From contig NZ_CP016948.1 of NCBI RefSeq assembly GCF_001642805.2, forward strand, positions 1,240,001 to 1,304,000: 64,000 nucleotides of DNA, written 5' to 3'. The notes beneath the pieces were generated by a model that was given only the letters and a program-made list of their open reading frames with translations, had not been told where the DNA came from and searched no databases. The stretch's first letter is position 1; each line of letters opens with the position of its first letter. Positions 18,410-27,580 of the stretch are shown here, piece by piece. The DNA comes from Serratia surfactantfaciens. Lineage in GTDB: Bacteria > Pseudomonadota > Gammaproteobacteria > Enterobacterales > Enterobacteriaceae. Position numbers and translations under genes: made by a program.

Positions 18410-18515
18410 ACCTTTTGCTTACGCGCGCCGGTACCGGTGGAGAAAGGGAACTGTGATAGACTGCGGCCAATGCATTGTTCACTCGCGAAACAACCCTTTG
18501 CTCAGAGTTAATGTC

Positions 18516-18761
18516 GTGACGCTCTCTTCCTACTTTCGCCTGGCCTGCGTGGCGGCCGGCGTGATGGTCTTAACCGGTTGCGGCAGCATCATCAGCCGCA
18601 CCGTGCCCGGTGCCGGGCATGGCCATCAGTATTATCCCGGCGTGCAGTGGGATCTGCGCGATACGCCCTGGCGCTACGTCACGGTGATAGACGTGCCGCT
18701 GTCGATGGTGGTGGACACCTTTATGCTGCCGTTCGATGCGCAGCATGGCCCCTATGAATAG
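18516..18761 (+). CDS. yceK: YceK family lipoprotein
   Basis: About 81-residue lipoprotein. Signal peptide with lipobox L-T-G-C (VMVLTGCGSI), then a mature part nearly identical in pattern to E. coli YceK: SIISRTVPG, GHQYYPGVQWDLRDTPWRYVTVIDVPLS and a terminal MLPFDAQHGPYE. The role of the family (DUF1375) is not known. A GTG start at 18516 gives a typical signal length; an in-frame TTG at 18498 is an alternative. Its position after opgGH is as in E. coli. Confidence 0.88.
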   Translation: MTLSSYFRLACVAAGVMVLTGCGSIISRTVPGAGHGHQYYPGVQWDLRDTPWRYVTVIDVPLSMVVDTFMLPFDAQHGPYE

Positions 18762-18767
18762 ATCCGT

Positions 18768-19313
18768 TCAGCGGGTGGCGAACACCACCAGCTGATAACC
18801 TTTTTGTCCGCAGTGGAAAGGCGTCAGCGCCGTCATGCCCAGCCCCTGCACGTGAGCGGCCAGCGAATGCGGGTTGTCGTCGTCGATAAACAGCGCGCCC
18901 ACGTCGTAGTCATGGCGGGTGTGCGCTTTGACCGCGTCGTAGAGGCGTTTCAGCACGCCCTTGCCGCGCCAGGCGGCGTCGAGGCAGACCGGGCCGTAGA
19001 GAAACACTCGCTGCTCGCTCAGCGCCCGGCCAGCGAAGGACTGCGTGACGAGCGTTGCCAGCATCGCGTCCACCACCGGCGGCCGCGGTTGCACGTCGGC
19101 GGGCATCAGGCAAACAAATCCTGCCAGTTGGCCATCCTGTTCCGCCACTACTATGCCGATGCCGCGGTTGATCGCCGCCAGCTGTGCCTCATTCATGCGC
19201 GAAACGATAAATCCCTGCCTTTTTTGGCGCTCGTCGAGCGCTTCCGGCACGTTTTCCCCCTGCAGCTGCAAAATGGCGGGGTAGTCACTGGGACGGGCCT
19301 GACGAATAATCAT
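18768..19313 (-). CDS. GNAT family N-acetyltransferase
   Basis: 181-residue cytoplasmic acetyltransferase of unknown substrate. It starts MIIRQARPSDYPAILQLQ after a perfect AGGAGG ribosome site, which rules out the longer upstream frame. The acetyl-CoA binding loop is seen as CLDAAWRGKGVLKRLYDAV (R/Q-x-x-G-x-G/A pattern). C-terminal HVQGLGMTALTPFHCGQKGYQLVVF contains the usual substrate-side strand. It lies tail-to-tail with yceK (6 bases apart) and is transcribed behind mysB, 34 bases downstream of that stop, so the two may form an operon. Confidence 0.88.
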   Translation of the reverse strand: MIIRQARPSDYPAILQLQGENVPEALDERQKRQGFIVSRMNEAQLAAINRGIGIVVAEQDGQLAGFVCLMPADVQPRPPVVDAMLATLVTQSFAGRALSEQRVFLYGPVCLDAAWRGKGVLKRLYDAVKAHTRHDYDVGALFIDDDNPHSLAAHVQGLGMTALTPFHCGQKGYQLVVFATR

Positions 19314-19347
19314 GTTGCCTCCTTGGCGATAAAATCTCTGGAGCGGA

Positions 19348-19725
19348 TTAGCGCTCATCCCATTCATCGGCGGCGGCCTGGCCCTCTTCGGTGTCCAGCG
19401 GCGGCTCGAGCTGGAAGTCGCCTTCTTCCCATTCGTACAGGGTATTTTCGTCTATCCACTCGGTGGTGATCTCCACCTCGTCGTAGTCACCGTCGAAAAT
19501 CGCCTGCGCCGCCGCACCGCTGCGTAGCGTCAGGCATTCCACCGCTTCGCCTTCGTCTTCGAAGAACTCCGCCTGCCACATCGTATCGCCATCCTGCATC
19601 ACGTACTTTTGCAGATTGAACTGCTGCGGCACCGGCGGTTCGCCATCGCTGCCGCCTTCTGCGGTGTCGATAAACTCTTCGCGTGCGGCCTCGATGGCTT
19701 CTTCCAGGGTTGCATACAGGCTCAT
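19348..19725 (-). CDS. mysB: Acidic protein MysB
   Basis: 125-residue, extremely acidic cytoplasmic protein. It matches E. coli MysB (124 aa) closely: SLYATLEEAIEAAREEF at the start, QQFNLQKYVMQDGDTMWQAEFF in the middle, and LEPPLDTEEGQAAADEWDER at the C-terminus. In E. coli, extra MysB suppresses secY and related export defects, but its direct role is unclear. GAGGCG lies upstream as a ribosome site. Confidence 0.95.
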   Translation of the reverse strand: MSLYATLEEAIEAAREEFIDTAEGGSDGEPPVPQQFNLQKYVMQDGDTMWQAEFFEDEGEAVECLTLRSGAAAQAIFDGDYDEVEITTEWIDENTLYEWEEGDFQLEPPLDTEEGQAAADEWDER

Positions 19726-19934
19726 GTTCGCCTCCGTTGACGATGAGAGTAAAGCGCCCGGCGTACTGTTGGCGCGGTGGGAGAAATATCAAAACTAATT
19801 GTTGTCTGACTGGCGCAGGATGCAAATTTTTTTATTGTCCGTTGTGCGACGACGATTGTCTGCAAAGCGGGAGAAGCAGAGGCGGAGGCGGGAAATAATG
19901 ACGTTATCGTTCACCCAGGCGTCAGGAGAAGCCC

Positions 19935-21614
19935 ATGTTAATCGACCCTTCACACAAATACCGACCGTTCCCGCCGGTGGCGTTACCGGATCGCCAGTGG
20001 CCTTCACGCACGCTGCGACAGGCGCCGCGTTGGTGCTCCAGCGATCTGCGCGACGGCAATCAGGCGCTGGCGGAGCCGATGGATAATGCGCGCAAACGCG
20101 AGTTTTATCAGTTGCTGTTGCAGTGCGGTTTCAATGAGATCGAAGTGGCTTTCCCTTCGGCGTCGCAAACGGACTTCGACTTTGTGCGCGCGCTGATCGA
20201 CGAGCGGCTGATCCCGGACGACGTCACGATTCAGGTGCTGACGCAGTCGCGCGATGATCTAATCGATCGCACTTTTGAGGCATTGCAGGGCGCCCCGCGG
20301 GCCATCGTACATTTGTATAACGCCACTGCGCCGATGTTTCGCGACATCGTGTTCCGTCAGGATAAGGCGGCGACCGTGGCGCTGGCGGTGAACGGCGCGC
20401 GCCGCATTCGCCGACATTGCGAGGCGCAGCCCGATACCGCCTGGTGCTTCGAGTATTCGCCGGAGACCTTCTGCTTTACCGAATTGGAGTTCGCGCTGGA
20501 GATCTGCGAAGCGGTGGCGGATGTATGGCAACCGGGGGCACAACGGCCGATGATCATCAATCTGCCGGCGACGGTGGAGGTGAGCACGCCCAACGTGTAT
20601 GCCGATCAGATCGAATGGTTCTGTCGCCATTTCAGTCGTCGCGCCGACGTGACGATCAGCGTGCACCCGCATAACGATCGCGGTACTGGCGTGGCTTGCG
20701 CGGAGCTGGCGCTGTTGGCCGGCGCCGACCGCGTCGAAGGTTGTCTGTTCGGCAACGGCGAACGCACCGGCAACGTCGATCTGGTCACGCTGGCGTTGAA
20801 TCTCTATACCCAGGGCGTGGCGCCGGGCCTGGACTTCAGCCGCCTGAAGCAGGTGGTGGAGGTGGTGGAGCAGTGCAATCAGCTGCCGGTGCATCCTCGC
20901 CATCCTTATGCCGGCGAGTTGGTGTTTACCGCCTTCTCCGATTCGCATCAGGATGCGATCAAGAAAGGCTTCGCCGCACAGCGGCAGCGGCAAGACGGCC
21001 GCTGGCAGGTGCCTTACCTGCCGCTCGATCCCGCCGATGTCGGTTGCAGCTATGAGGCGGTGATCCGGGTCAACAGCCAGTCCGGCAAAAGCGGCGCCGC
21101 CTGGCTGTTGGAACAGAATCATGGGCTGGCGTTGCCGCGCAGTTTGCAGATCGATTTCAGCCAGGTGGTACAGCGGGCGACCGACGGCAGCGGTAAGGAA
21201 ATGAGCGTCGCACAGCTGTGGCGTTTATTCCGCGACACTTACGGGCTGGTGGAGCAGCCGTGCTTGCAGCTGCTGAGCTACCAGACGGAAAGCCACGGCG
21301 CAGAGGCATACAGCTTCAACGCACGAGTCGCTTGCGCAGGAGAACAATTGCGGCTGCAGGGAGCCGGCAACGGTCTGCTTTCCAGCGCGGTGGATGCGTT
21401 ACGTCAGCGTTTCGGCTTGCCGTTGGCGATCGAGGATTACCACGAACACACGTTAGGGCATCAGAGCGACAGTCGAGCGGTGGCCTACATTCGCTGCGTC
21501 TTGCCGCATGGAGAGGCGAGCTACGGCGTTGGCATCGACGTCGACTCCGCCAGTGCCTCGCTGCAGGCGCTGTTCAACGTTGCCGGGCGCTATCTGGCGT
21601 CGCGGTTCGAGTGA
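19935..21614 (+). CDS. leuA: Second 2-isopropylmalate synthase (LeuA2 type)
   Basis: 559-residue enzyme condensing 2-oxoisovalerate with acetyl-CoA, the first step of leucine synthesis. It is of the long Pseudomonas/actinobacterial type rather than the ~520-aa enteric leuABCD form. It opens with [19 protein letters not shown], then the catalytic [11 protein letters not shown], the metal-binding [24 protein letters not shown], and a C-terminal regulatory (LeuA dimer) domain from about residue 430. AGGAG sits 7 bases before the ATG. It stands alone, away from leuBCD, and converges with an AraC regulator that overlaps its 3' end by 41 bases. No leucine-codon attenuator peptide was found upstream. 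Confidence 0.93.
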   Translation: MLIDPSHKYRPFPPVALPDRQWPSRTLRQAPRWCSSDLRDGNQALAEPMDNARKREFYQLLLQCGFNEIEVAFPSASQTDFDFVRALIDERLIPDDVTIQVLTQSRDDLIDRTFEALQGAPRAIVHLYNATAPMFRDIVFRQDKAATVALAVNGARRIRRHCEAQPDTAWCFEYSPETFCFTELEFALEICEAVADVWQPGAQRPMIINLPATVEVSTPNVYADQIEWFCRHFSRRADVTISVHPHNDRGTGVACAELALLAGADRVEGCLFGNGERTGNVDLVTLALNLYTQGVAPGLDFSRLKQVVEVVEQCNQLPVHPRHPYAGELVFTAFSDSHQDAIKKGFAAQRQRQDGRWQVPYLPLDPADVGCSYEAVIRVNSQSGKSGAAWLLEQNHGLALPRSLQIDFSQVVQRATDGSGKEMSVAQLWRLFRDTYGLVEQPCLQLLSYQTESHGAEAYSFNARVACAGEQLRLQGAGNGLLSSAVDALRQRFGLPLAIEDYHEHTLGHQSDSRAVAYIRCVLPHGEASYGVGIDVDSASASLQALFNVAGRYLASRFE

Positions 21615-22365
21615 AATAGTCGCTGGGCGCGACGCCCAGCACCCGGCGAAACATGGCGCTGAACGCGCTGGGGCTGTCATAGCCGAGATCCAGCGCGACT
21701 TCCAATACTGAACGGCCGGTCGCCAGCGCGTTTAATGCCGCCAGCAAACGGGCGCGTCGCAGCCAATCGCTAAAACGCAGCCCGGTTTCTCGCTGGAAGC
21801 GTCGTGACAGGGTGCGTCCGCTGACGCTGAGGCGAGCGGCCGCCTGTTCCAGCGTCCAGGGCTGCGCCGGTGAGGTCTGTATATGGCGGCACAGGGCGAG
21901 CAGCGAGGCTTCGCGCGGTTCCGGCAGGTGCAGCGGCAGGATCGGCAGCATCCTTAACTCATCCAGAATCAGTTCCATCACCCGCTCATCGCGCCCGCCG
22001 CTTGGGTAGCCTGGCGCAATCTCCATCGCACAGATAATCAGCTCGCGCAGCAATGGCGAAACCTGCACCACCTGGCATTGGGCCGGCAGATCGGCGCGCG
22101 CCAACGGATCGACGAACAACGTTCTGGCTGCCACCTGGCCAGTGATGCGCAGGCTGTGCACCATTTTCGCCGGCACCCAGACGCCGCGGCCGGGCGGCAC
22201 AACCCAGCTGCCAAGCCGGGTTGTGACCTGCACTACACCGCTCAGGCTGTGTATCAGCTGTGCGCAATGATGGTAGTGCTCCGGCTCGCTGTCGCCGTGG
22301 CGATAATCTTTGGCTAATGGCCGGATAGGCTGATTGGCCGGCAGAACGTCGTGAAACAACAGCAT
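21574..22365 (-). CDS. AraC family regulator, cupin N-domain (NimR-like)
   Basis: 263-residue transcription factor. The N-terminal cupin sensor holds [18 protein letters not shown] and [21 protein letters not shown]. The C-terminal pair of helix-turn-helix motifs holds [26 protein letters not shown] and [32 protein letters not shown]. The layout is like E. coli NimR (YeaM), which represses a neighbouring transporter gene. Here no transporter is divergent; the nearest divergent gene is bigR, 137 bases away. Its 3' end overlaps the second leuA antiparallel. The ATG at 22365 is preferred over the longer frame since GGAG lies upstream. Confidence 0.88.
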   Translation of the reverse strand: MLLFHDVLPANQPIRPLAKDYRHGDSEPEHYHHCAQLIHSLSGVVQVTTRLGSWVVPPGRGVWVPAKMVHSLRITGQVAARTLFVDPLARADLPAQCQVVQVSPLLRELIICAMEIAPGYPSGGRDERVMELILDELRMLPILPLHLPEPREASLLALCRHIQTSPAQPWTLEQAAARLSVSGRTLSRRFQRETGLRFSDWLRRARLLAALNALATGRSVLEVALDLGYDSPSAFSAMFRRVLGVAPSDYFTRTATPDSARQR

Positions 22366-22457
22366 GGTGAGTGTTCTCCGCGCGGCGAAAAGGGAATAAC
22401 AGCATGCCATGAGGCGCGGTTTAGCACCAGCCGGTGGCGCGGCACGGTTAGATGGTA

Positions 22458-22484
22458 TATAAAATGATATTATATAATTTTATA
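22458..22484. promoter_or_regulatory. AT-rich palindrome, likely BigR operator/promoter
   Basis: TATAAAAT (22458-22465) and ATTTTATA (22477-22484) form a perfect inverted repeat centred on 22471, 18 bases before the bigR start. It contains TATAAT-like -10 sequences. BigR-family repressors bind AT-rich palindromes over their own promoter, so autoregulation is inferred. Confidence 0.6.
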
Positions 22485-22501
22485 AATTGTTTGGAGGGTC
22501 A

Positions 22502-22819
22502 ATGGACATAGACGCGATGCGCAAGGCGGCGGCGCAGGCCGGCGCGATGCTGCGCACCTTAGGCAATGAAGATCGGCTGCTGCTGCTGTGCCGGCTCAGC
22601 CAGGGAGAAATGGCGGTGAGCGAGTTGGCGCAGGCGCTGGATATCCGCCAGCCGACGCTGTCCCAACAGCTTGGCGTGCTGCGTGAGGAAGGCTTGGTCT
22701 CCACCCGGCGCGCCGGCAAGCAGATTTACTATGCGGTGGCCGATGCCAAAGCGCTGGCGCTGCTCCATACCCTGTATCAACTCTATTGCCCACAGCCGGA
22801 GAACCGCGATGAACATTGA
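22502..22819 (+). CDS. ArsR-family sulfane-sulfur sensor (BigR/YgaV type)
   Basis: 105-residue winged-helix repressor. The recognition helix region is ALDIRQPTLSQQLGVLREEGL, followed by the wing STRRAGKQIYYAV. Two cysteines, Cys30 (LLLLCRLSQG) and Cys96 (LYQLYCPQP), are 66 residues apart, the same spacing as the reactive pair in BigR and SqrR. Those proteins form a di-, tri- or tetrasulfide bridge on exposure to persulfides and then release DNA. ATG 22502 follows GGAGG. It overlaps the next gene by 11 bases, so it heads a sulfur-response operon. Confidence 0.9.
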   Translation: MDIDAMRKAAAQAGAMLRTLGNEDRLLLLCRLSQGEMAVSELAQALDIRQPTLSQQLGVLREEGLVSTRRAGKQIYYAVADAKALALLHTLYQLYCPQPENRDEH

Positions 22820-23243
22820 CTGGCAACATTTCACGCCTTATTCCGCGTTGGCGGGCGGGGCCATTATCGGCGCAGCGGTGGCGCTGCTGCTGCTGTTCAA
22901 CGGCCGGATCGCCGGTATCAGCGGCATTACCGGCGGCTTATTGAGCGCCGGCGGTCGGGAGCGGGGCTGGCGCGTCGCATTTATTGGCGGGTTGTTGCTC
23001 TCTCCCTGGCTGTATGCTGCCGCTGCGGCTTTGCCGTCCGGTGAGATCGCGACCGGCAGCGGCTGGCTGGCGGCCGCAGGGCTGTTGGTGGGATTGGGCA
23101 CTCGATTGGGCAGCGGTTGCACCAGCGGGCACGGCGTGTGCGGCGTCGCAAGGTTGGCGCCGCGTTCGCTGGCCGCCACGGCGGTGTTCATGCTGCTGGG
23201 GTTTATGACCGTCTGGCTGATGCGCCACCTGTTGGGAGGGTGA
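22809..23243 (+). CDS. YeeE/YedE half-transporter, PmpA-like
   Basis: 144-residue membrane protein of the YeeE/YedE (DUF395) family with four predicted helices. It carries GISGITGGLLS and the conserved SGCTSGHGVCG loop, whose cysteine lies in the thiosulfate/sulfur path of YeeE-type transporters. The full-length family (about 350 aa) is here split into two consecutive genes. It starts inside the bigR stop region (11-base overlap) and is followed after 2 bases by its partner. It probably imports or moves a reduced sulfur compound across the inner membrane. Confidence 0.88.
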   Translation: MNIDWQHFTPYSALAGGAIIGAAVALLLLFNGRIAGISGITGGLLSAGGRERGWRVAFIGGLLLSPWLYAAAAALPSGEIATGSGWLAAAGLLVGLGTRLGSGCTSGHGVCGVARLAPRSLAATAVFMLLGFMTVWLMRHLLGG

Positions 23244-23245
23244 AA

Positions 23246-23674
23246 ATGCTTAAATCGTTGTTGGCGTTGCTGAGCGGCGTCATTTTCGGTCTGGGGCTGA
23301 TCGTCGCCGGCATGGCCAATCCGGCTAAGGTGTTGGCGTTTCTCGACGTTACCGGCCAGTGGGATCCTTCGCTGGCGTTAGTGATGGCTGGGGCGATCGC
23401 GGTAGCGGCGCCGGCCTTCCTGTGGGCGCGGCGACGCGAACGGAGCCTGTTGGGGGAAACATTGCAGATACCGGCCGCCGGACGTGTGGATCGCCGTTTG
23501 CTGGCGGGCAGCGCGCTGTTCGGCATCGGCTGGGGCATCGCGGGCATCTGCCCCGGCCCCGCCTGGGTGCTGGCGGGAGCGGAGATGCAGCGGGTGTGGC
23601 CGTTCCTGTTGGCGATGCTGGCGGGTATGGCGCTGTATGAAATTATCATGAGGCGGAGGCGTTCATGTCGATAG
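23246..23674 (+). CDS. YeeE/YedE half-transporter, PmpB-like
   Basis: 142-residue second half of the split YeeE/YedE transporter, with GVIFGLGLIVAGMANPAKVLAFLDV (the family's G-x-G-L...M-x-x-P-x-K-V motif) and GIGWGIAGICPGPAW with the conserved cysteine. Four predicted membrane helices. It starts 2 bases after the pmpA-like stop and overlaps the VOC gene by 10 bases, indicating tight co-translation. Confidence 0.88.
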   Translation: MLKSLLALLSGVIFGLGLIVAGMANPAKVLAFLDVTGQWDPSLALVMAGAIAVAAPAFLWARRRERSLLGETLQIPAAGRVDRRLLAGSALFGIGWGIAGICPGPAWVLAGAEMQRVWPFLLAMLAGMALYEIIMRRRRSCR

Positions 23675-24063
23675 CCAAAGCGGTGTTGCGCATCGCGCGC
23701 CCCACGGATCGGTTGCAAGAGATCGCCGCGCTGTATTGCCGCGGGTTGGGATTCGAAAGGCTGGGTGAGTTTGTCGATCATCAGGGCTTTGACGGCATTA
23801 TGATCGGGCATCCGCAGCATGCCTACCATCTGGAGTTCACACAGCATCGCGGAGTGCGAGTCGGACAGGCGCCGACGCAGGATCATCTGCTGGTGTTTTA
23901 TCTGCCGGATGAGAACGATTGGCGCGCAGCGTGTGAGCGGATGCGGGCGGCGGGGTTCCTATCGGTCGCCGCCTATAATCCCTATTGGGATCGGGCGGGG
24001 CAAACCTTTGAAGATCCTGATGGCTACCGGGTGGTATTGCAACATCAGGCCTGGCAAGCATAA
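23665..24063 (+). CDS. VOC (glyoxalase-fold) family protein
   Basis: 132-residue protein of the vicinal-oxygen-chelate superfamily. The first beta-alpha-beta unit is VLRIARPTDRLQEIAALYCRGLGFERLGEF, and the second ends FEDPDGYRVVLQHQ, with Glu and His residues in positions typical of metal ligands. Substrate unknown. It is the fourth gene of the bigR operon, where other bacteria usually have a persulfide dioxygenase. A role in handling reactive sulfur is therefore possible but not shown by the sequence. Confidence 0.85.
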   Translation: MSIAKAVLRIARPTDRLQEIAALYCRGLGFERLGEFVDHQGFDGIMIGHPQHAYHLEFTQHRGVRVGQAPTQDHLLVFYLPDENDWRAACERMRAAGFLSVAAYNPYWDRAGQTFEDPDGYRVVLQHQAWQA

Positions 24064-24090
24064 AAAAAACCGGCGCATCGAGCGCCGGTT
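24062..24090. terminator. Convergent terminator, bigR operon / POT gene
   Basis: AACCGGCGC-ATCGA-GCGCCGGTT perfect 9-bp stem (24068-24090). The A8 run on its left gives a strong U run for the leftward peptide-transporter transcript. The U run is short for the rightward direction. Confidence 0.85.
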
Positions 24091-24114
24091 TGCGAGATGA
24101 AAACGGTTTATCCG

Positions 24115-25668
24115 TCAGGCGTTGGTCGCCGGTTTTGGCGCGCTCTTGGACTGGGTATTTTCCAGCATGCGGCGAATCGGTACGATCAACACAATCAGCA
24201 CGGCGGCGCAAATCAGCAGCGCGACTGAGCAGCGAGCGAACAGATCAGGCAGCATATTCAGTTGGTCGGCCTTGACGTGACCGCCGATCAGACCGGCCGC
24301 CAGGTTGCCCAGCGCACTGGCGCAGAACCACAGCCCCATCATTTGCCCGCGCATTCTCTCCGGCGCCAGCAGCGTCATGGTAGCCAGCCCGATCGGGCTC
24401 AGACACAGTTCACCCAGCGTCAGCATCAGGATGCTGCCCACCAGCCACAGTGGCGATACGCCGGCGCCGCCATTGCTCAGCACGTTCTGCGCGGCCAGCA
24501 TCATCAGGCCGAAGCCGCCGGCGGCGCACAGGATGCCGATCACGAACTTGGTGATGCTGCTCGGACGCACGTTATTGCGCGCCAGCGCAGGCCAGGCCCA
24601 GCTGAACACCGGCGCCAGCAGGATGATGAACAGGGCGTTGATCGACTGGAACCACACCGCCGGGATCTCGAAGCCGCCAATCATGCGATTGGTGTAATCG
24701 TTGGCGAACAGGTTGAACGAGGTCGGTTTCTGCTCAAACGCCGACCAGAAGAACGCGGCGGAGATCAGCAGGATGAAGCACACCAGCAGGCGTGCGCGCT
24801 CTTTGCGGCTCAGGCCGGCAAAGGCGAACAGATAGATGAAGTACAGGGTGACCGACGCGGCGATCACGTACACCAGCACGCTGGCCACCTCGACCGGGTT
24901 GATGACGATGGTGCCTTGGGCGATCAGCACGATGACGGCCACCAGGATGGCCGCCAGCGCCAGCAACCAGGCGCCGACGCCTTTTTTCTTCGCGACCGGG
25001 CTGTTCCAGGTGGAGTCCAGGCCCACTTCGCGGTCATAGCGTTTCATTGCCGGTACGGCGAACACCCGGAAGATCACCAGCGCCACCAGCATCCCGATAC
25101 CGCCGATGCCGAAGCCCCAGTGCCAGCCGTGTGATTTGATCAGCCAGCCGGAGATCAGCGGAGCGATGAACGAGCCGATGTTGATGCCCATGTAGAACAG
25201 CGAGAAACCGCCGTCGCGGCGCGCATCGCCTTTCTTGTACAGCGTGCCGACCATCACCGAGATACAGGTCTTGAACAGGCCGGAACCGAGCACGATGAAC
25301 ATCAGGCCGATGAAGAACAGGTTGGTGCCCATCACCGCGGACAGGGCGATCGACAGGTGGCCGAGCGCGATCAGGATCGAGCCGTACCAGACGGCCTTGC
25401 GTTGGCCGAGCCAGTTGTCCGCCAGCCAGCCGCCCGGCAGCGCCGCCAGGTACATGCTGCCGGCGAAGATGCCGACGATCGCCGAAGCGTTCTCACGCGC
25501 CAGACCCAGACCGCCGTCGTACACGGTGGCGGCCATAAACAGGATCAGCAGCGGACGGATGCCGTAGAACGAGAAGCGCTCCCACATTTCGGTGAAGAAC
25601 AGCGAACCCAGCGGATAGGGATGGCCGAAGAAGGTCTGGCTTTCTGACTTATTGACAGAGGATTGCAT
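24115..25668 (-). CDS. POT family proton-dependent oligopeptide transporter
   Basis: 517-residue MFS-type peptide/H+ symporter with about 14 helices. The family signature E-x-x-E-R-F appears as FFTEMWERFSFYGIRPLL, with FKTCISVMVGTLYKKGDARRDGGFSLFYMGINIGSFIAPLISG as the PTR2 motif. FFWSAFEQKPTSFNLFA lies in helix 7, and GELCLSPIGLAT in the C-terminal half. It is longer and different in sequence from E. coli DtpA-D and is closer to the ydeE/DtpT-like group found in other Proteobacteria. Start ATG 25668 follows GGGAAAT. Monocistronic. Confidence 0.9.
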   Translation of the reverse strand: MQSSVNKSESQTFFGHPYPLGSLFFTEMWERFSFYGIRPLLILFMAATVYDGGLGLARENASAIVGIFAGSMYLAALPGGWLADNWLGQRKAVWYGSILIALGHLSIALSAVMGTNLFFIGLMFIVLGSGLFKTCISVMVGTLYKKGDARRDGGFSLFYMGINIGSFIAPLISGWLIKSHGWHWGFGIGGIGMLVALVIFRVFAVPAMKRYDREVGLDSTWNSPVAKKKGVGAWLLALAAILVAVIVLIAQGTIVINPVEVASVLVYVIAASVTLYFIYLFAFAGLSRKERARLLVCFILLISAAFFWSAFEQKPTSFNLFANDYTNRMIGGFEIPAVWFQSINALFIILLAPVFSWAWPALARNNVRPSSITKFVIGILCAAGGFGLMMLAAQNVLSNGGAGVSPLWLVGSILMLTLGELCLSPIGLATMTLLAPERMRGQMMGLWFCASALGNLAAGLIGGHVKADQLNMLPDLFARCSVALLICAAVLIVLIVPIRRMLENTQSKSAPKPATNA

Positions 25669-26099
25669 AACGATTTCCCAATAAAAGGCGCTGCAAGGCT
25701 GCAGCCCGTACTGTGGTATGTATGTGTATTTAATGAAGGCGCTCCGCCCAATGCGGATTACCCGACAAAACCGCGGCTGCAACGCTGATAAACCGTGGAA
25801 AGCGTGCTGACCTTTTCTTCACTTGGCCGATGGTTCACATCTGGCGTGATATTATTTAACCATTTGATAACTGGTCGTTGGTTTTGTCTAGTACCTGTAT
25901 CCCATTTTTTAGACGAAAAGTCGACAAGCATCTCCTTTTCTGGTTTTTCCGTTGGTTAAAGCAGGAATAAGATTGACAGCGGGTTTTATGTGCTGAAAGT
26001 TTGTTTTTTGTTGATAAACAAACTGTTGCGATAAGAATGTTCTGAGTGAGGCGAAAATTCACCGCTTCGGGGGAGGCACTATTAAAAGTAGGGGAAATG
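25669..26099. other. Intergenic region with POT-gene promoter
   Basis: About 430 bases, AT-rich between 25840 and 26080, upstream of the leftward peptide transporter and downstream of mdtG. A 68-codon leftward frame (25856-26062) is rich in Lys/Asn/Cys, has no ribosome site and is not called. No RNA fold was recognised. Confidence 0.4.
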
Positions 26100-26122
26100 C
26101 GCCGTTGATCCGGTCAACGGCG
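26100..26122 (-). terminator. mdtG terminator-like hairpin
   Basis: CGCCGTTGA-TCCGG-TCAACGGCG perfect 9-bp stem, 21 bases past the mdtG stop. Only three U residues follow on the leftward strand, so it may need Rho or act as a 3'-end stabiliser. Confidence 0.6.
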
Positions 26123-26142
26123 AAAACTGGCGATAAATGCAG

Positions 26143-27381
26143 CTATTGTTCCTCTTGCAGCGTGTCTTCCCGCATGTATCCCGGGCGCCGCCGCAGACAC
26201 CACCAGGAATAGCCGGCGTTGAACAGCACCACCAGCGCGGTGACGCAGAAGACCGCGCGGAAACCGTAGCCGGCGGAGACCGCGGCGCCGAGCAACGGAC
26301 CGCTGACGTTGCCGACATCGCGGAACGACTGGTTGTAGCTGAAAATACGACCGGCCACCTGATTGGTGCAGTTATAAATCAACAGCGTCTGTACCGCCGG
26401 CAGCAGCGCGCCGTCGGCCGCCCCCAGCAGAAAACGCAGTACCCCAAGCTGCCACGGCGTTTGCACGAACGCCATCGGGATCAGCAGCAGCACCGAAAGG
26501 AGCAGCATGCATACCAGAATCCGCTCCGGGCCGATGCGATCGCCCAGTTTGCCCAGCCGCGGGGCGCTCATCAAGGCCGCGACGCCGGGCACAGAGGCGA
26601 TCAGCCCGCTGATAAACGCCAGATTATGGGTGGCGCCGGCCAGATCGCGCACATACAGCGTCAGGATCGGCGCAATCGAGCCGGTGGCGATCTGAATGAT
26701 CATGGTGGTGACGAACAGGCTGAGCACCAGCTTCGGGTTCTTCAGCGAGGCGAACACCTGCCGTGCGTGCAACATGTCGCGTTTTTGCACTGGAGTGAAT
26801 TGCTCTTTGACATACAGCAGCGTCAGCACGAAGCAGACGAACAGCACCGCAGCGGTGATGTAAAACACCGGGCGCAGGCCGTACAGATCGGCCAACAGGC
26901 CACCGATCAGCGGGCCGATCAGCGCACCGCCTACGCCGCCGGTAGACAGGGTGCCCAGGGCCCAACCGCTGCGGTTGCGCGGCACCTGGGTGGCGATCAG
27001 CGCGTTGGCGTTGGGGATGAACCCGCCGAGCAGCCCCAGCACCGCGCGCAGCGCGAGAAACTGCCAGACCGTTTGCGCCATGCCCATCAGCACCATGACG
27101 ATCGCCATGCCCAATGCGGAGCGCAGCAACATCAGTTTGCGGCCGCGTCGGTCGGCCAGAGCGCCCCAAAACGGCGCGGCGATAGCGGAAAACAGGAAGG
27201 TGATGCTGAACAGCAGGCCGGACCACATGTTGAGCGCCTGATGGCCGGTTACGCCCAGCGTCTCTACGTACAGCGGTAGAAACGGCATCACCAGGCTGAA
27301 GGCGGCACCGGTGAGAAAACATCCCAGCCAGGCGACGAAAAGGTTGCGTTTCCAGTTAACGGGTTCTGCTGCCGAAGCCAT
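26143..27381 (-). CDS. mdtG: Multidrug efflux MFS transporter MdtG
   Basis: 412-residue, 12-helix MFS exporter of the DHA1 family, matching E. coli MdtG (408 aa) throughout: [31 protein letters not shown], the motif-A loop [36 protein letters not shown] and [19 protein letters not shown]. In E. coli, overproduction gives fosfomycin and deoxycholate resistance and the gene belongs to the MarA/SoxS regulon. ATG 27381 ([13 protein letters not shown]) is chosen by alignment. No marbox was verified. Confidence 0.95.
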   Translation of the reverse strand: MASAAEPVNWKRNLFVAWLGCFLTGAAFSLVMPFLPLYVETLGVTGHQALNMWSGLLFSITFLFSAIAAPFWGALADRRGRKLMLLRSALGMAIVMVLMGMAQTVWQFLALRAVLGLLGGFIPNANALIATQVPRNRSGWALGTLSTGGVGGALIGPLIGGLLADLYGLRPVFYITAAVLFVCFVLTLLYVKEQFTPVQKRDMLHARQVFASLKNPKLVLSLFVTTMIIQIATGSIAPILTLYVRDLAGATHNLAFISGLIASVPGVAALMSAPRLGKLGDRIGPERILVCMLLLSVLLLIPMAFVQTPWQLGVLRFLLGAADGALLPAVQTLLIYNCTNQVAGRIFSYNQSFRDVGNVSGPLLGAAVSAGYGFRAVFCVTALVVLFNAGYSWWCLRRRPGYMREDTLQEEQ

Positions 27382-27580
27382 AAATGTCCACTGCCGAAAG
27401 GTGACGCGTTTTGCCAGCGGCAAGGTGAAGGGGCAAAACGTGAAAGTTAGCCTGATAAGTATGCGCCGCCAGCGCGGCAACGGCAAACGAGGGGACGAAG
27501 ATCGGGGTAAAAATGAAATAAAGTTTTAAAAATGGCGTTTAAACCTTATTCCGCGCTTATCGCGCGGAATTTACAGCGTT

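Noticed and set aside
19736..19934. Leucine attenuator or T-box before the second leuA
   Set aside because: No short peptide with tandem Leu codons and no T-box sequence or paired terminator/antiterminator could be found.
25856..26062. 68-codon leftward frame in the gap before mdtG
   Set aside because: Lys/Asn/Cys-rich, no ribosome site, lies in an AT-rich promoter region; no family pattern.
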